In this document: piece by piece, positions 43,726 through 53,887 of the stretch | Numbering within the stretch: the stretch's first letter is position 1 | How the letters are laid out: each line of letters starts with the position of its first letter | Assembly: GCF_000315795.1 (NCBI RefSeq) | Contig: NZ_ANHY01000006.1 | Coordinates: 310,001-374,000, forward strand | Direction: 5' to 3' | From: Caenispirillum salinarum AK4 | GTDB taxonomy: Bacteria; Pseudomonadota; Alphaproteobacteria; Rhodospirillales; Rhodospirillaceae | Length of the DNA: 64,000 nt | Program-made: the position numbers and the translations under genes | The notes under the pieces: generated by a model | Told to the model about the DNA's origin: nothing | The model's database searches: none | The model's input: the letters and a program-made list of their open reading frames with translations, nothing else

Positions 43726-43924
43726 GGTGGCGTCGTCTCGCTTGGTCGTCAGGGGGATTTTGCGGGACTGTTACCATATGTCGAGGCCGCACGCCAGCAT
43801 GCCCACCATGTCGTGCGCCGCCCAGCGCCTTTCGACCCATCACACCCTGCCCTGCCCATCCCAAGGGACCGGAATGGCGCTTGCCGCCCCTCCCGCCTGG
43901 CCGAAAGTATAGGATGACACCATA

Positions 43925-43950
43925 GTATCGGGCGTGAAAACGCCCGATAC
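43925..43950. repeat. Perfect 11-bp inverted repeat with GAAA loop
   Basis: GTATCGGGCGT (43925-43935) / ACGCCCGATAC (43940-43950) around GAAA on the plus strand. No T-run follows on either strand, so it is not a terminator. It could be an operator or an RNA hairpin with a GNRA loop. Confidence 0.6.
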
Positions 43951-44093
43951 ATCACCAATTCGCCCCGCCGACACCGACAACCGCAGGCTCGCCAGGGCCA
44001 ATTCGTCGCGCGGTGGCTGCCGTGTCGAAGTAGGTTTTATTGCTCTTGCACGCCGGCCAAGTAATGTTTTACTGAGACGCCAGACACAACCAA

Positions 44094-44122
44094 TTGACAG
44101 CGTGTTAAAAACCAACAAAAAT
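44094..44122 (+). promoter_or_regulatory. Predicted promoter of mucR
   Basis: A perfect -35 TTGACA (44094-44099), 17-base spacer and AAAAAT (44117-44122) as -10, about 120 bases before the mucR start and inside the AT-rich tract. Confidence 0.5.
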
Positions 44123-44241
44123 AGCCACCGCGAGGGGCACTCGACGGGAAGGCACGTGGGGTCGGCACACTGTAACCGAGCCGACGGGCCGTGTCGCCGC
44201 GTCGAGAAAACGTGCGGATCAAGAAACAAACTGGTGATGAA

Positions 44242-44694
44242 ATGACAGAAGCCCGGCAAGATGAAACCAACCGTGACGACATGCTCCGCATGGCGGTCGA
44301 CGTCGTCGCTGCCTATGTGAGCAAGAACAGCATGCCGGGGACGCAAATTCCGGAATTGATTCAGACGGTCTACGGCGCGCTCAGCTCTCTCTCCAAGCCC
44401 GAGGCTGCGGCAGCGGAGGCGGCGCGGCCGGCGGTGCCGGTCAAGAAGTCGGTTACGCCCGATTACATCATCTGCCTGGAGGACGGCAAAAAGCTGAAAA
44501 TGCTCAAGCGCCACCTTCGGACCAATTACAACATGACGCCCGACGAGTACCGCGCCAAATGGAACCTGCCGGCCGACTATCCGATGGTCGCGCCGAACTA
44601 CGCCCAGCAGCGGTCGGCCTTCGCCAAGAAGATCGGCCTGGGCCGCAAGCCGGGCGACACGGCCGCGAAACGTAGCAAGGCAGCGGCAAAATAG
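44242..44694 (+). CDS. mucR: MucR/Ros-family transcriptional regulator
   Basis: A 150-residue regulator of the Ros/MucR family, which bind AT-rich DNA and act as H-NS-like global regulators in alphaproteobacteria. The N-terminal oligomerisation part (MLRMAVDVVAAYVSKN) is followed by an Ala-rich linker and the zinc-finger-like domain: CLEDGKKLKMLKRHLRTNYNM, then YRAKWNLPADYPMVAPNYA. The second ligand His of the Ros finger is replaced (RTNYNM). The ATG at 44242 is chosen by comparison with family starts. A strong terminator follows. Confidence 0.88.
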   Translation: MTEARQDETNRDDMLRMAVDVVAAYVSKNSMPGTQIPELIQTVYGALSSLSKPEAAAAEAARPAVPVKKSVTPDYIICLEDGKKLKMLKRHLRTNYNMTPDEYRAKWNLPADYPMVAPNYAQQRSAFAKKIGLGRKPGDTAAKRSKAAAK

Positions 44695-44718
44695 CCGCGG
44701 GCTTCGCGTCGAGAGGAC

Positions 44719-44759
44719 AAACGGCCGCCGCTTGGGGGAAAGCGGCGGCCGTTTTGTTT
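44719..44759 (+). terminator. Rho-independent terminator after mucR
   Basis: Fifteen-bp perfect stem AAACGGCCGCCGCTT / AAGCGGCGGCCGTTT, then TGTTT. It is one of the strongest terminators in the window. Confidence 0.9.
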
Positions 44760-44801
44760 CCAGGTCCTGCGGAACCGGCGCGGCGGCGGGACGTGTCGGC
44801 C

Positions 44802-45023
44802 TTATGCCACCGTCCCCCCGCTTCCACCGCCGCCCTGCTCCCGTTGCTCCAGCACGCGGCGCAGCTTGCGGATGGCGTTCTGCTCCATTGTGTAGCGGGA
44901 GTAGGTGGCCGGCGCGACGATGGAGACCTCAATGTTGGTGCGCGCGTCGATGGCGGAACACCGGCAGACGTTGCCCATCTGCACGATCTCCAGATACACG
45001 TCGCCTTTCCGCCGCTTCGCCAT
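44802..45023 (-). CDS. DUF6898-like small protein
   Basis: A 73-residue protein starting MAKRRKGDVYLEIVQ. The pattern of a short beta sheet (GNVCRCSAIDARTNIEVSIVAPA) followed by a helix (MEQNAIRKLRRVLEQ) matches, as I recall it, DUF6898, a small family in Rhodospirillales. Function is unknown. The ATG at 45023 has GGAG upstream; the frame upstream of it is Arg/Cys-rich and not protein-like. It lies after the valine operon on the same strand. Confidence 0.6.
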   Translation of the reverse strand: MAKRRKGDVYLEIVQMGNVCRCSAIDARTNIEVSIVAPATYSRYTMEQNAIRKLRRVLEQREQGGGGSGGTVA

Positions 45024-45161
45024 CGCCGCTCCGATTGAGCCGTATACGCCCGGGCACCAGACGTCAGAGCTGCGGTGTGTGGTTCGCACACGCCTTCGGC
45101 ACCACGCGCCCCGCAGGCTCACACGCCTGACCGGCGCGGGGTCCATCTCCCGACCCTGTTC

Positions 45162-45193
45162 GCACGGTCCAGTCATGCAGGACCGGACCGTGC
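45162..45193 (-). other. Stem-loop after mmsB
   Basis: Nine-bp perfect inverted repeat GCACGGTCC / GGACCGTGC with a 14-base loop, 14 bases after the mmsB stop. It probably forms the 3' end of the valine operon mRNA, though no T-run is present. Confidence 0.45.
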
Positions 45194-45207
45194 CTCACCG
45201 GCAGACT

Positions 45208-46098
45208 TCAGATCTCGCCGTCGATCATCTTGATGATGGCGGAGAAGTCCAGGTTGCCGTTCCCCTTGGACGACATCATCTGATACAGGCTTTCGGCCGC
45301 CGCACCAAGCGGCGTCGACGCACCGGCCTTGCCGGCGGCGTCCTGTGCCAGCTTCAGATCCTTCAGCATCATGTCGGTGGCGAAGCCCGGCTGGTAGTCG
45401 CGGTTGGCCGGCGAGGTCGGCACCGGGCCCGGCACCGGACAGTAGGTGGTCAGCGACCAGCACTGGCCCGACGCCTTGGACGAGATGTCGAACAGCTTCT
45501 GGTAGTCCAGGCCCAGGCGCTTGGCGAGCATGAAGGCCTCGGCGACCGACAGCATCTGGATGCCGAGCATCATGTTGTTGCAGATCTTGGCGGCCTGGCC
45601 GTTGCCGGCATCGCCGGCGTGAACGACGGTCTTGCCCATGATCTCCAGGAACGGGCGGGCCTTCTCCGCCGCCTCTTCCGTACCGCCGACCATGAAGGTC
45701 AGCGTTCCCGCCTCGGCGCCGCCGACACCGCCGGACACCGGCGCGTCGACCATGGGAAAGCCCTTGTCTTCCGCCGCGGCGATGACGGTGCGCGCGGTGT
45801 CGACGTCGATGGTCGAGCAGTCGATCATCAGCGTGCCGGGCGCGGCGGTGGCGAAGACGCCGTCGGTGCCTTCATAGACGTGGGCCACGTGCTTGCCGGC
45901 CGGCAGCATGGTGACGATGACGTCGACGTCGCGCGCGGCGTCGGTGACCGTTTCAGCCGCCTCGCAGCCGGCGGCGACGGCCTTGTCCACGGACTCCTTG
46001 CTCAGGTCGAAGGCCTTCACGGTGTGGCCGGCCTTGGCCAGATTGGCGGCCATGGGACCGCCCATGTTGCCCACGCCGATGAAACCGATGCTCGCCAT
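45208..46098 (-). CDS. mmsB: 3-hydroxyisobutyrate dehydrogenase
   Basis: A 296-residue NAD-dependent dehydrogenase oxidising 3-hydroxyisobutyrate to methylmalonate semialdehyde in valine degradation. The Rossmann motif FIGVGNMGGPMAANLAKAG is at the N-terminus, the substrate loop DAPVSGGVGGAEAGTL and the catalytic Lys in GNGQAAKICNNM follow. It is third in the operon, after the acyl-CoA dehydrogenase and hydrolase. The next enzyme, MmsA, is not in this window. Confidence 0.92.
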   Translation of the reverse strand: MASIGFIGVGNMGGPMAANLAKAGHTVKAFDLSKESVDKAVAAGCEAAETVTDAARDVDVIVTMLPAGKHVAHVYEGTDGVFATAAPGTLMIDCSTIDVDTARTVIAAAEDKGFPMVDAPVSGGVGGAEAGTLTFMVGGTEEAAEKARPFLEIMGKTVVHAGDAGNGQAAKICNNMMLGIQMLSVAEAFMLAKRLGLDYQKLFDISSKASGQCWSLTTYCPVPGPVPTSPANRDYQPGFATDMMLKDLKLAQDAAGKAGASTPLGAAAESLYQMMSSKGNGNLDFSAIIKMIDGEI

Positions 46099-46174
46099 GA
46101 CGTCGTCTCCTCTGGTTATCCTGGTCGTTTCCCGGAGCCTGCGACGGCTCCTTATTGTGTTTGACTTCCGGCGC

Positions 46175-47248
46175 CTAGTCGAACGTCAGGTCGCCCTGCT
46201 GCAGCGGTGCGAAATAGGCGTCAACGGCCTCTTCCTCCACACCTTCAAGATCGGCCGGCATCCACTTGGGCGCGTTGTCCTTTTCCACAAGCAGCGCCCG
46301 CACGCCCTCGAAGAAGTCCGGCCCGGCCATGAAGCGCTGCGACAGGCGGTATTCGATCTGCATGGCGCGGTCGAACTCCACCTGGGCGCCCACCTGCATC
46401 TGCTTGAAGGCGACCTTGGTGGCCGTCGGGCTTTTCTGGCGGATGGTCTCGGCGGTCTGGGTCGCCCATTCCGAGCCATCCTCGGCCAGCCGGTCGAGAA
46501 TGCCTTCCACCGAGTCCGCGGCGAAGCACTGATCGATCTGCGCGCGGTGCTTTTCCAGCGGCGCTGTTCCCGGTTCCTCGTGGTACATGTCGAGGACCGC
46601 CGTCACGCACTGCTGCATCTGGTCGGCGGTCTTGGCCTCCGTCTCCGCCTCGCCCATAGCCTTGACCATGTCCGCCAGGCGGTTGGACGGCACGTAGTGG
46701 GTGGCGATGCCGGTGTAGTAGCAGTCCGCCGCCCGCAGGCGCGCGCCGGTCAGCGCCAGGTACATGCCCAGCTTGCCCGGCAGTCGCGGCAGGAAATAGG
46801 TGCCGCCGACGTCGGGGAACATGCCGATGCCCGTCTCCGGCATGGCGAACAGGGTGCGCTCGCTCGCCACGCGGTGGGAGCCGTGCACCGAGACGCCGAC
46901 GCCGCCACCCATGGTCACGCCGTCGATGAGCGCGACATAGGGCTTGGGATACATCTTCATGAGGCGGTTGAGGCGATATTCCTCGGCGTAGAAGGTGGCG
47001 AGGTAGGGCTCGTCCTTCGCCTGCCCCGCCTTGTAGAGCGCCACCACGTCGCCGCCGGCGCAGAAGGCCTTCTCGCCCGTGCCCTGGATGACGACGCAGT
47101 GCACGGCGTCATCCTCGGCCCAGGCGCGCAGCTGCGGGTCGATCTTTTCCACCTGCGCGAGCGTCAGCGCATTCATTGCCTTTGGACGGTTCAGCGTGAT
47201 GGTGCCAATCCCGTCCTTGACCTCGAACAGGGTATCTTCCTCGGACAT
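46175..47248 (-). CDS. 3-hydroxyisobutyryl-CoA hydrolase
   Basis: A 357-residue member of the crotonase fold. The stretch AMPETGIGMFPDVGGTYFLPRLPG, with the Glu and Asp of the hydrolase active site, and the length (enoyl-CoA hydratases are about 260) identify it as 3-hydroxyisobutyryl-CoA hydrolase rather than a hydratase. It releases 3-hydroxyisobutyrate for MmsB. The ATG at 47248 is chosen because upstream sequence is Arg-rich and lies in the gap after the acyl-CoA dehydrogenase gene. Confidence 0.88.
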   Translation of the reverse strand: MSEEDTLFEVKDGIGTITLNRPKAMNALTLAQVEKIDPQLRAWAEDDAVHCVVIQGTGEKAFCAGGDVVALYKAGQAKDEPYLATFYAEEYRLNRLMKMYPKPYVALIDGVTMGGGVGVSVHGSHRVASERTLFAMPETGIGMFPDVGGTYFLPRLPGKLGMYLALTGARLRAADCYYTGIATHYVPSNRLADMVKAMGEAETEAKTADQMQQCVTAVLDMYHEEPGTAPLEKHRAQIDQCFAADSVEGILDRLAEDGSEWATQTAETIRQKSPTATKVAFKQMQVGAQVEFDRAMQIEYRLSQRFMAGPDFFEGVRALLVEKDNAPKWMPADLEGVEEEAVDAYFAPLQQGDLTFD

Positions 47249-47286
47249 CCGGCCCTCTCTTCCGTCTGGTCTGCCGCGTCCGGCCC

Positions 47287-48426
47287 TTAGCCGGCGATCA
47301 TCTTGCGCGAGATGATAAGGCGCATGATTTCGTTCGTCCCCTCCAGGATCTGGTGCACGCGCAGGTCGCGCAGGATCCGTTCGATGGGATACTCGCGGAT
47401 GTAGCCGTATCCGCCATGAAGCTGCAAGGCTTCGTTGACCACGGTGAAGCCCGTGTCGGTCGCCAGCCGTTTGGCCATGGCGCACAGACGGGTCGCGTCG
47501 GGGTCCTTGCGGTCGAGCGTCCAGGCCGCCTTGTGGAGCAGCAGGCGGGCGGCCTCAAGCTCTGTCGCCATGTCCGCGATCTTGAACTGAAGGCCCTGGA
47601 AGCTGTTGAGCGGCGCGTTGAACTGCTTGCGCATGCCCGTATACTCCAGCGCCGCCTCCATGGCCGCGCGGGCACCGCCGAGCGAGCAGGCGCCGATGTT
47701 CAGGCGGCCGCCGTCCAGACCCATCATGGCGATCTTGAAGCCCTCGCCTTCCTCGCCGAGGCGGTTCTCCACGGGCACGCGGCAGTTCTCGAAGATCACG
47801 GCGCTGGTCGGCTGGCTGTGCCAGCCCATTTTCTCTTCCTGCTTGCCGAAGGACAGGCCCGGCGTGTCGCTAGGCACCACGAGCGTCGAGATGCCCTTGG
47901 GACCCGGCTCGCCGGTGCGGCACATGACGACGTAGACGTCCGACCGCCCGCCGCCCGAAATGAACGCCTTCTCGCCGTTCAGCACGTAGTGGTCGCCGTC
48001 GCGATCGGCCTTCGTCTTGAGGCTGGCGGCGTCGGAGCCCGCGCCGGGCTCCGTCAGGCAGTAGCTGGCGAAGTGCTCCATGGTGCAGAGCTTGGGCAGG
48101 AACTTGTGGCGCTGCTCGTCGTTGCCGAAGCGGTCGATCATCCACGACGCCATGTTGTGGATGGAGATATAGGCAGCCGTCGACGGGCAGCCTGCCGCCA
48201 GTTCCTCGAAGATCACGGCGGCGTCCAGGCGCGTCAGGCCCGAGCCGCCCACGTCGTCGCGGACGTAGATGCCGGCGAACCCGAGTTCGGCGGCGGCGCG
48301 CAGGGTCTCCTCGGGGAAAATGTGCTCGGCGTCCCATTTGGCGGCATGGGGCGCCATCTCGTTCTGGGCAAAGGCGCGTGCGGCGTCCTGAAACGCCGTC
48401 TGGTCCTCGGTCAGCAGGAAATCCAT
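47287..48426 (-). CDS. Isobutyryl-CoA dehydrogenase (acyl-CoA dehydrogenase family)
   Basis: A 379-residue FAD enzyme. The family motifs [30 protein letters not shown] and the catalytic base Glu in [11 protein letters not shown] are present. Its place before the hydrolase and MmsB indicates isobutyryl-CoA as substrate, giving methacrylyl-CoA. A strong promoter lies 50-80 bases upstream. The ATG at 48426 has GGGAGGAAG in front. First gene of a three-gene valine operon. Confidence 0.88.
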   Translation of the reverse strand: MDFLLTEDQTAFQDAARAFAQNEMAPHAAKWDAEHIFPEETLRAAAELGFAGIYVRDDVGGSGLTRLDAAVIFEELAAGCPSTAAYISIHNMASWMIDRFGNDEQRHKFLPKLCTMEHFASYCLTEPGAGSDAASLKTKADRDGDHYVLNGEKAFISGGGRSDVYVVMCRTGEPGPKGISTLVVPSDTPGLSFGKQEEKMGWHSQPTSAVIFENCRVPVENRLGEEGEGFKIAMMGLDGGRLNIGACSLGGARAAMEAALEYTGMRKQFNAPLNSFQGLQFKIADMATELEAARLLLHKAAWTLDRKDPDATRLCAMAKRLATDTGFTVVNEALQLHGGYGYIREYPIERILRDLRVHQILEGTNEIMRLIISRKMIAG

Positions 48427-48448
48427 CGTGCTTCCTCCCGGCATGTTC

Positions 48449-48462
48449 TTGTTTGCATACAA
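48449..48462. promoter_or_regulatory. Inverted repeat at the valine operon transcription start
   Basis: TTGT-TTGCAT-ACAA, just downstream of the promoter on the minus strand, where a repressor would block initiation. The regulator is unknown; the arms are short. Confidence 0.3.
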
Positions 48463-48474
48463 TTTTGAGGAAGG

Positions 48475-48502
48475 ATCATACACACAGCGCGCCGCCTGTC
48501 AA
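48475..48502 (-). promoter_or_regulatory. Promoter of the valine-degradation operon
   Basis: Minus strand: -35 TTGACA (48497-48502), 16-base spacer, -10 TATGAT (48475-48480); both hexamers are close to perfect. Transcript start would be near 48468, about 40 bases before the ATG. Confidence 0.7.
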
Positions 48503-48582
48503 AGCGCAACCTTCCGATAACGGAACCCCACCTTGGAAACTGTAATACATCAGGATTTCACACAAAGATGCGCAATGATCTG

Positions 48583-48612
48583 TTGACAGAGACTGCCTTG
48601 GCGGGCTTACCT
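48583..48612 (+). promoter_or_regulatory. Possible promoter of metY-hemB
   Basis: Perfect -35 TTGACA (48583-48588), 18-base spacer, weak -10 TTACCT (48607-48612). The short leader that follows contains CCTG/CAGG and GCGGG/CCCGC pairings around the ribosome-binding AGGGGA. Confidence 0.35.
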
Positions 48613-48656
48613 GCTCAACCAGGGAGACAGCAACACCATAGGGGATACCCGCGATC

Positions 48657-50974
<2,318 letters not shown>

Positions 50975-51331
50975 GGGGTCGGGTTCCGTCCCGTTCCAGA
51001 AAAACGCCGCGCGGAGCAAGATTCCGTGGAACAGGCCGCCCATCGGGGCGGCCTTTGTTTTATATCAACGGGTTGATGCGCGGCTGCTCATAATCCGGAT
51101 GAGACAGGCGATGATGGAAAGGCTTAGCCCCTCAGTCCAATGCTCCGGGTTGTCACAAATAACACGCAGCGCGGGCTCTTGACATTGCCAACACTCGCCA
51201 AGAACAGTGTAGCCATTATGCAACAGAGCGTCCCGTAAAAGCACACTACCACTTTGGAAAGCGGAACGAGAGCCCCCTCATTATTGGTTTCTCGCATGGC
51301 ATTGAGGCCTTCGAAACCAAGGAGATATCCC
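50975..51331. other. 357-bp intergenic region between hemB and the barrel gene
   Basis: Holds the hemB terminator at 51033-51060 and the leader of the barrel gene, including a TTGACA at 51179-51184 and TTGCCA at 51185-51190 as candidate -35 boxes with only weak -10 partners. It is less GC-rich than the surroundings. I see no gene in it. Confidence 0.5.
51033..51060 (+). terminator. Rho-independent terminator after hemB
   Basis: AGGCCGCCC (51033-51041) / GGGCGGCCT (51046-51054), followed by TTGTTTTATAT. Confidence 0.85.
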
Positions 51332-51877
51332 ATGAAAAAGCTCAGCGCGCTCGCGGCCGCCGCGATCATCGTTCCGGGTGTGGCTTTTGCGCAATCGGAC
51401 ATGAACACCATGGAAGCCGGCAGCTACGCCCGTGGTGTCGGGGACTGGGAACTGCGCCTCTCGGGCACCGGCGCCAGTGACAAGGATTTCGACACCACCA
51501 CGCTCGGCGTCAGCGGCACTGTCGGCCAGTACCTGTATCCGGGCGTTCTGGTCGGCATCCAGCAGGACGTGGCCTTCGCCGACACGGACGACGACAACCA
51601 GCTGAACGCCTCCACGCGCGTGTTCGCCCAGTACGTTTTCGACCTGGGTCAGTGGCAGCCTTATGTCGGCGCGGCCATCGGCGGCACCTATGGCGAGGAC
51701 ATCAACAGCACCTTCACCGCCGGCCCGCAGGCGGGCGTGAAGTACTATGCCGACCGCAACACGTTCATCTACGTGGGCACCGAGTACCAGTTCGCCTTCG
51801 AGGACAGCGACGAGATCGACGACGCCTTCGACGACGGCAGCTTCTACCACACGCTCGGCATCGGCTTTAACTTCTGA
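51332..51877 (+). CDS. Outer-membrane beta-barrel protein
   Basis: A 181-residue exported protein. Signal peptide MKKLSALAAAAIIVPGVAFA, probable cleavage after FA. The mature part alternates polar and hydrophobic residues in about eight strands with acidic loops (TDDDNQ, DSDEIDDAFDD) and ends GIGFNF with a terminal Phe, as expected for BAM-assembled barrels. It resembles small OmpW/OmpA-like barrels but I cannot name the family. AAGGAG precedes the ATG. Confidence 0.75.
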   Translation: MKKLSALAAAAIIVPGVAFAQSDMNTMEAGSYARGVGDWELRLSGTGASDKDFDTTTLGVSGTVGQYLYPGVLVGIQQDVAFADTDDDNQLNASTRVFAQYVFDLGQWQPYVGAAIGGTYGEDINSTFTAGPQAGVKYYADRNTFIYVGTEYQFAFEDSDEIDDAFDDGSFYHTLGIGFNF

Positions 51878-51956
51878 TCCTCTCTGCCGACTGTCGACCG
51901 CCTGTTCCGGCGGGACAGGGTCTGGGCGGCGCCTTCCCTACCGGGCGCCGCCATCG

Positions 51957-51982
51957 ACCTGGACCCGCGTCTTCGCCGGAAT
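51957..51982 (-). repeat. Possible decayed REP-like repeat
   Basis: The segment ATTCCGGCGAAGACGCGG (minus strand) looks like a worn copy of the REP core seen at 17917-17939 (ATTCC-x-GCGAAAGC). Arms no longer pair well. It lies in the gap between the convergent barrel and hydrolase genes. Confidence 0.25.
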
Positions 51983-51996
51983 GCGGCATCGCGGCG

Positions 51997-52863
51997 TCAC
52001 CCATGGCCCTTCAGGAAGTCGAGTACCGGCGCCATCTGGTCGAACGACATCAGCCACGGTGCATGGCCCGCGCCCGGCACCTCCACCGTTTGGCAGCCGG
52101 GGCCCCGGCGCTTCATTTCTTCCAGCACCTCGGCCGGCAAAAGGTCCGACTCCGCGCCGCGCACGACCAGTACAGGCACCTGCACCCGGTCCCACAGCGC
52201 CCAGAGGTCGATGGGCTGGCCGGGCTCGATGGCCTGGAACGCCTGGGCGATGGCCGGATCATAGGCCAGCCGAAGCCCCTGTCCCTGCGGGTCGGGGCGC
52301 GTGGAGTGGTCGACGAAGGCGGGCCAGCGCTCCGCCGGCATGGGGCCGTAAGTGGCTGTCCGCTCCTTCAGGCGCTGCTCCGCCGCCGCCCGGTCCGGGA
52401 ACAGCGGGTCCTCGCCCACGTAGGTGCCGATGCGCGCCAGCCCGTCCCACGGAACCAGCGGTCCGATGTCGTTGATGACGAGCCGGCGGATGGGCGTGTT
52501 GGGCGTGGCCGCCAGCATCAGGCCGATCAGCCCGCCCATGGACGTGCCCACCCAGTCCACCGACTCCACGCCGCTGCGGGCGATCAGCGCCGCCATGTCG
52601 GCCAGGTAGAGCGGATAGGTGTAGCCGGACTTGTCATCGAGCCAGTCGCTCTTGCCGCGGCCGAGCACGTCCGGGCACAGCACGCGGCGGTGCAGGTCGT
52701 GATCCAGGCGTTCTGCCAGGGCGTCGAAGTCGCGCCCCTGGCGCGTCAGCCCGTGGACGCAGACAACCACCTCGCGCCGGTGCGGATCGCCCCAGGACGT
52801 GTAGGCCATGTGCTTGAAGCCCTCGGGCCGCAGCACCCGCACACCCGTCTCGATCATGCCCAT
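51997..52863 (-). CDS. Alpha/beta hydrolase
   Basis: A 288-residue alpha/beta-fold hydrolase. The oxyanion region VCVHGLTRQGRDF, nucleophile Ser in GTSMGGLIG, acid region ESDLLPAE and catalytic His in GAGHAPWL are visible. The substrate is unknown. GGGAGGAGG lies before the ATG at 52863. It is divergent from a GntR regulator, with the 278-bp gap between them containing a TGTATACA palindrome, so it may belong to that regulon. Confidence 0.8.
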   Translation of the reverse strand: MGMIETGVRVLRPEGFKHMAYTSWGDPHRREVVVCVHGLTRQGRDFDALAERLDHDLHRRVLCPDVLGRGKSDWLDDKSGYTYPLYLADMAALIARSGVESVDWVGTSMGGLIGLMLAATPNTPIRRLVINDIGPLVPWDGLARIGTYVGEDPLFPDRAAAEQRLKERTATYGPMPAERWPAFVDHSTRPDPQGQGLRLAYDPAIAQAFQAIEPGQPIDLWALWDRVQVPVLVVRGAESDLLPAEVLEEMKRRGPGCQTVEVPGAGHAPWLMSFDQMAPVLDFLKGHG

Positions 52864-52988
52864 GTGGTCGCCTCCTCCCGGTTCCGCTGGCGTGGTGGAA
52901 CGCGATGGTCGGGAATTTCGCGCCCCGGCACAAGAGTGGCCGGACCCGCCCCTGCGGGAAAGGGGCTGGATACTTTAAGGCTGCTTGA

Positions 52989-52996
52989 TGTATACA
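52989..52996. promoter_or_regulatory. Candidate GntR operator
   Basis: TGTATACA, within GATGTATACAAG, fits the TTGTATACAA-type sites of FCD-domain GntR regulators. It lies in the gap between the divergent hydrolase and GntR genes, about 150 bases before the gntR start. Confidence 0.45.
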
Positions 52997-53141
52997 AGTT
53001 GGGTCACAGGGAGAAACGTCCGGCGGTTGCGCCGGCGTACGATCGCAGACAAATGCCCGACAGAGGCCGCCACCGGTGCGAAACGCCGGGGCACGATCGG
53101 CGCCATCAGGCCCCGCCGCAACCAAGGGAAGACAGGCGCGC

Positions 53142-53810
53142 ATGCCGAGAAGATCACCAACGCGCGCGGACCAGTTGCGCCGCGCCCTTGAGGAAGACAT
53201 TTTCGCCGGCACCCTAAAACCGGGGGACCGGCTTGACGAGCAGTCCCTCGCGCATCGGTTCGAGGTGTCCCGCACACCCGTCCGCGAGGCCCTGCGCCAG
53301 CTTTCGGCGTCAGGTCTCGTGGAAGTCCGCCCGCGCCAGGGCGCGGTGGTGTCTGTCATCACTCTGCCCCGCCTGGTGGAGATGTTCGAGGTCATGGCCG
53401 AACTTGAAGCCATGTGCGCCCGCCTCGCTGCGCGGCGCATGAGCGACAAGGAACGCGCCGACCTCAAGCGTTTCGTCGACGAATGCGAGGACTTCGAAAA
53501 GAAGACGGACCTGGAAGGCTATTACGCGGCCAACAAGGTCTTTCACGACGCCATCTACGACGGCAGCCACAACGAGGTGCTGGCGGACATGACCCGCTCG
53601 CTGCACCGGCGCACGGCGCCCTACCGCCGTCACCAGCTCAACCGGCCGGGCCGCATCAGCGAAAGCCTGTCCGAGCACAAGGAGGTGGTGGACGCCATAC
53701 TCGCCTACGACGCCGACCAGGCCGGCCGCCTGATGGCCCGGCACGTCAACGTCCAGGGTGACGTCTTCACCGACTTCATTTCCACCCTGCCCACGGGCTA
53801 TGTGGCCTAA
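53142..53810 (+). CDS. GntR family regulator (FCD type)
   Basis: A 222-residue regulator. The winged helix is at the N-terminus (LRRALEEDIFAGTLKPGDRL, FEVSRTPVREALRQL), followed by an all-helical FCD ligand domain with metal-type residues (FHDAIYDGSHN, EHKEVVDAI). The ATG at 53142 is chosen over earlier starts because AAGGGAAG precedes it and the family begins just before RADQLRRALEEDI. It probably controls itself, the aldehyde dehydrogenase 77 bases downstream and the divergent hydrolase; the ligand is unknown. Confidence 0.85.
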   Translation: MPRRSPTRADQLRRALEEDIFAGTLKPGDRLDEQSLAHRFEVSRTPVREALRQLSASGLVEVRPRQGAVVSVITLPRLVEMFEVMAELEAMCARLAARRMSDKERADLKRFVDECEDFEKKTDLEGYYAANKVFHDAIYDGSHNEVLADMTRSLHRRTAPYRRHQLNRPGRISESLSEHKEVVDAILAYDADQAGRLMARHVNVQGDVFTDFISTLPTGYVA

Positions 53811-53887
53811 ACAATGAAGGCAAAACAAGCCACTAGGGCAGCATCCTGATCCACAACGAGAACACGTCCAAGAGGCCCCCGAACGCC

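Larger units (their letters stand above)
43726..44241. other. 516-bp intergenic region between rpiB and mucR
   Basis: There is no convincing gene here. It holds the divergent promoters of rpiB (minus) and mucR (plus), a perfect 26-base hairpin at 43925-43950, and an AT-rich tract from about 44030 to 44130, unlike the rest of the window, that suits MucR self-binding. Confidence 0.6.

Noticed and set aside
43840-44514. A minus-strand frame across the rpiB-mucR gap
   Set aside because: It runs through the mucR coding region in antisense and its translation has no recognisable domain.
48580-48656. SAM-II riboswitch upstream of metY
   Set aside because: I could not fit the SAM-II conserved sequence or pseudoknot; kept only as a possible structured leader.
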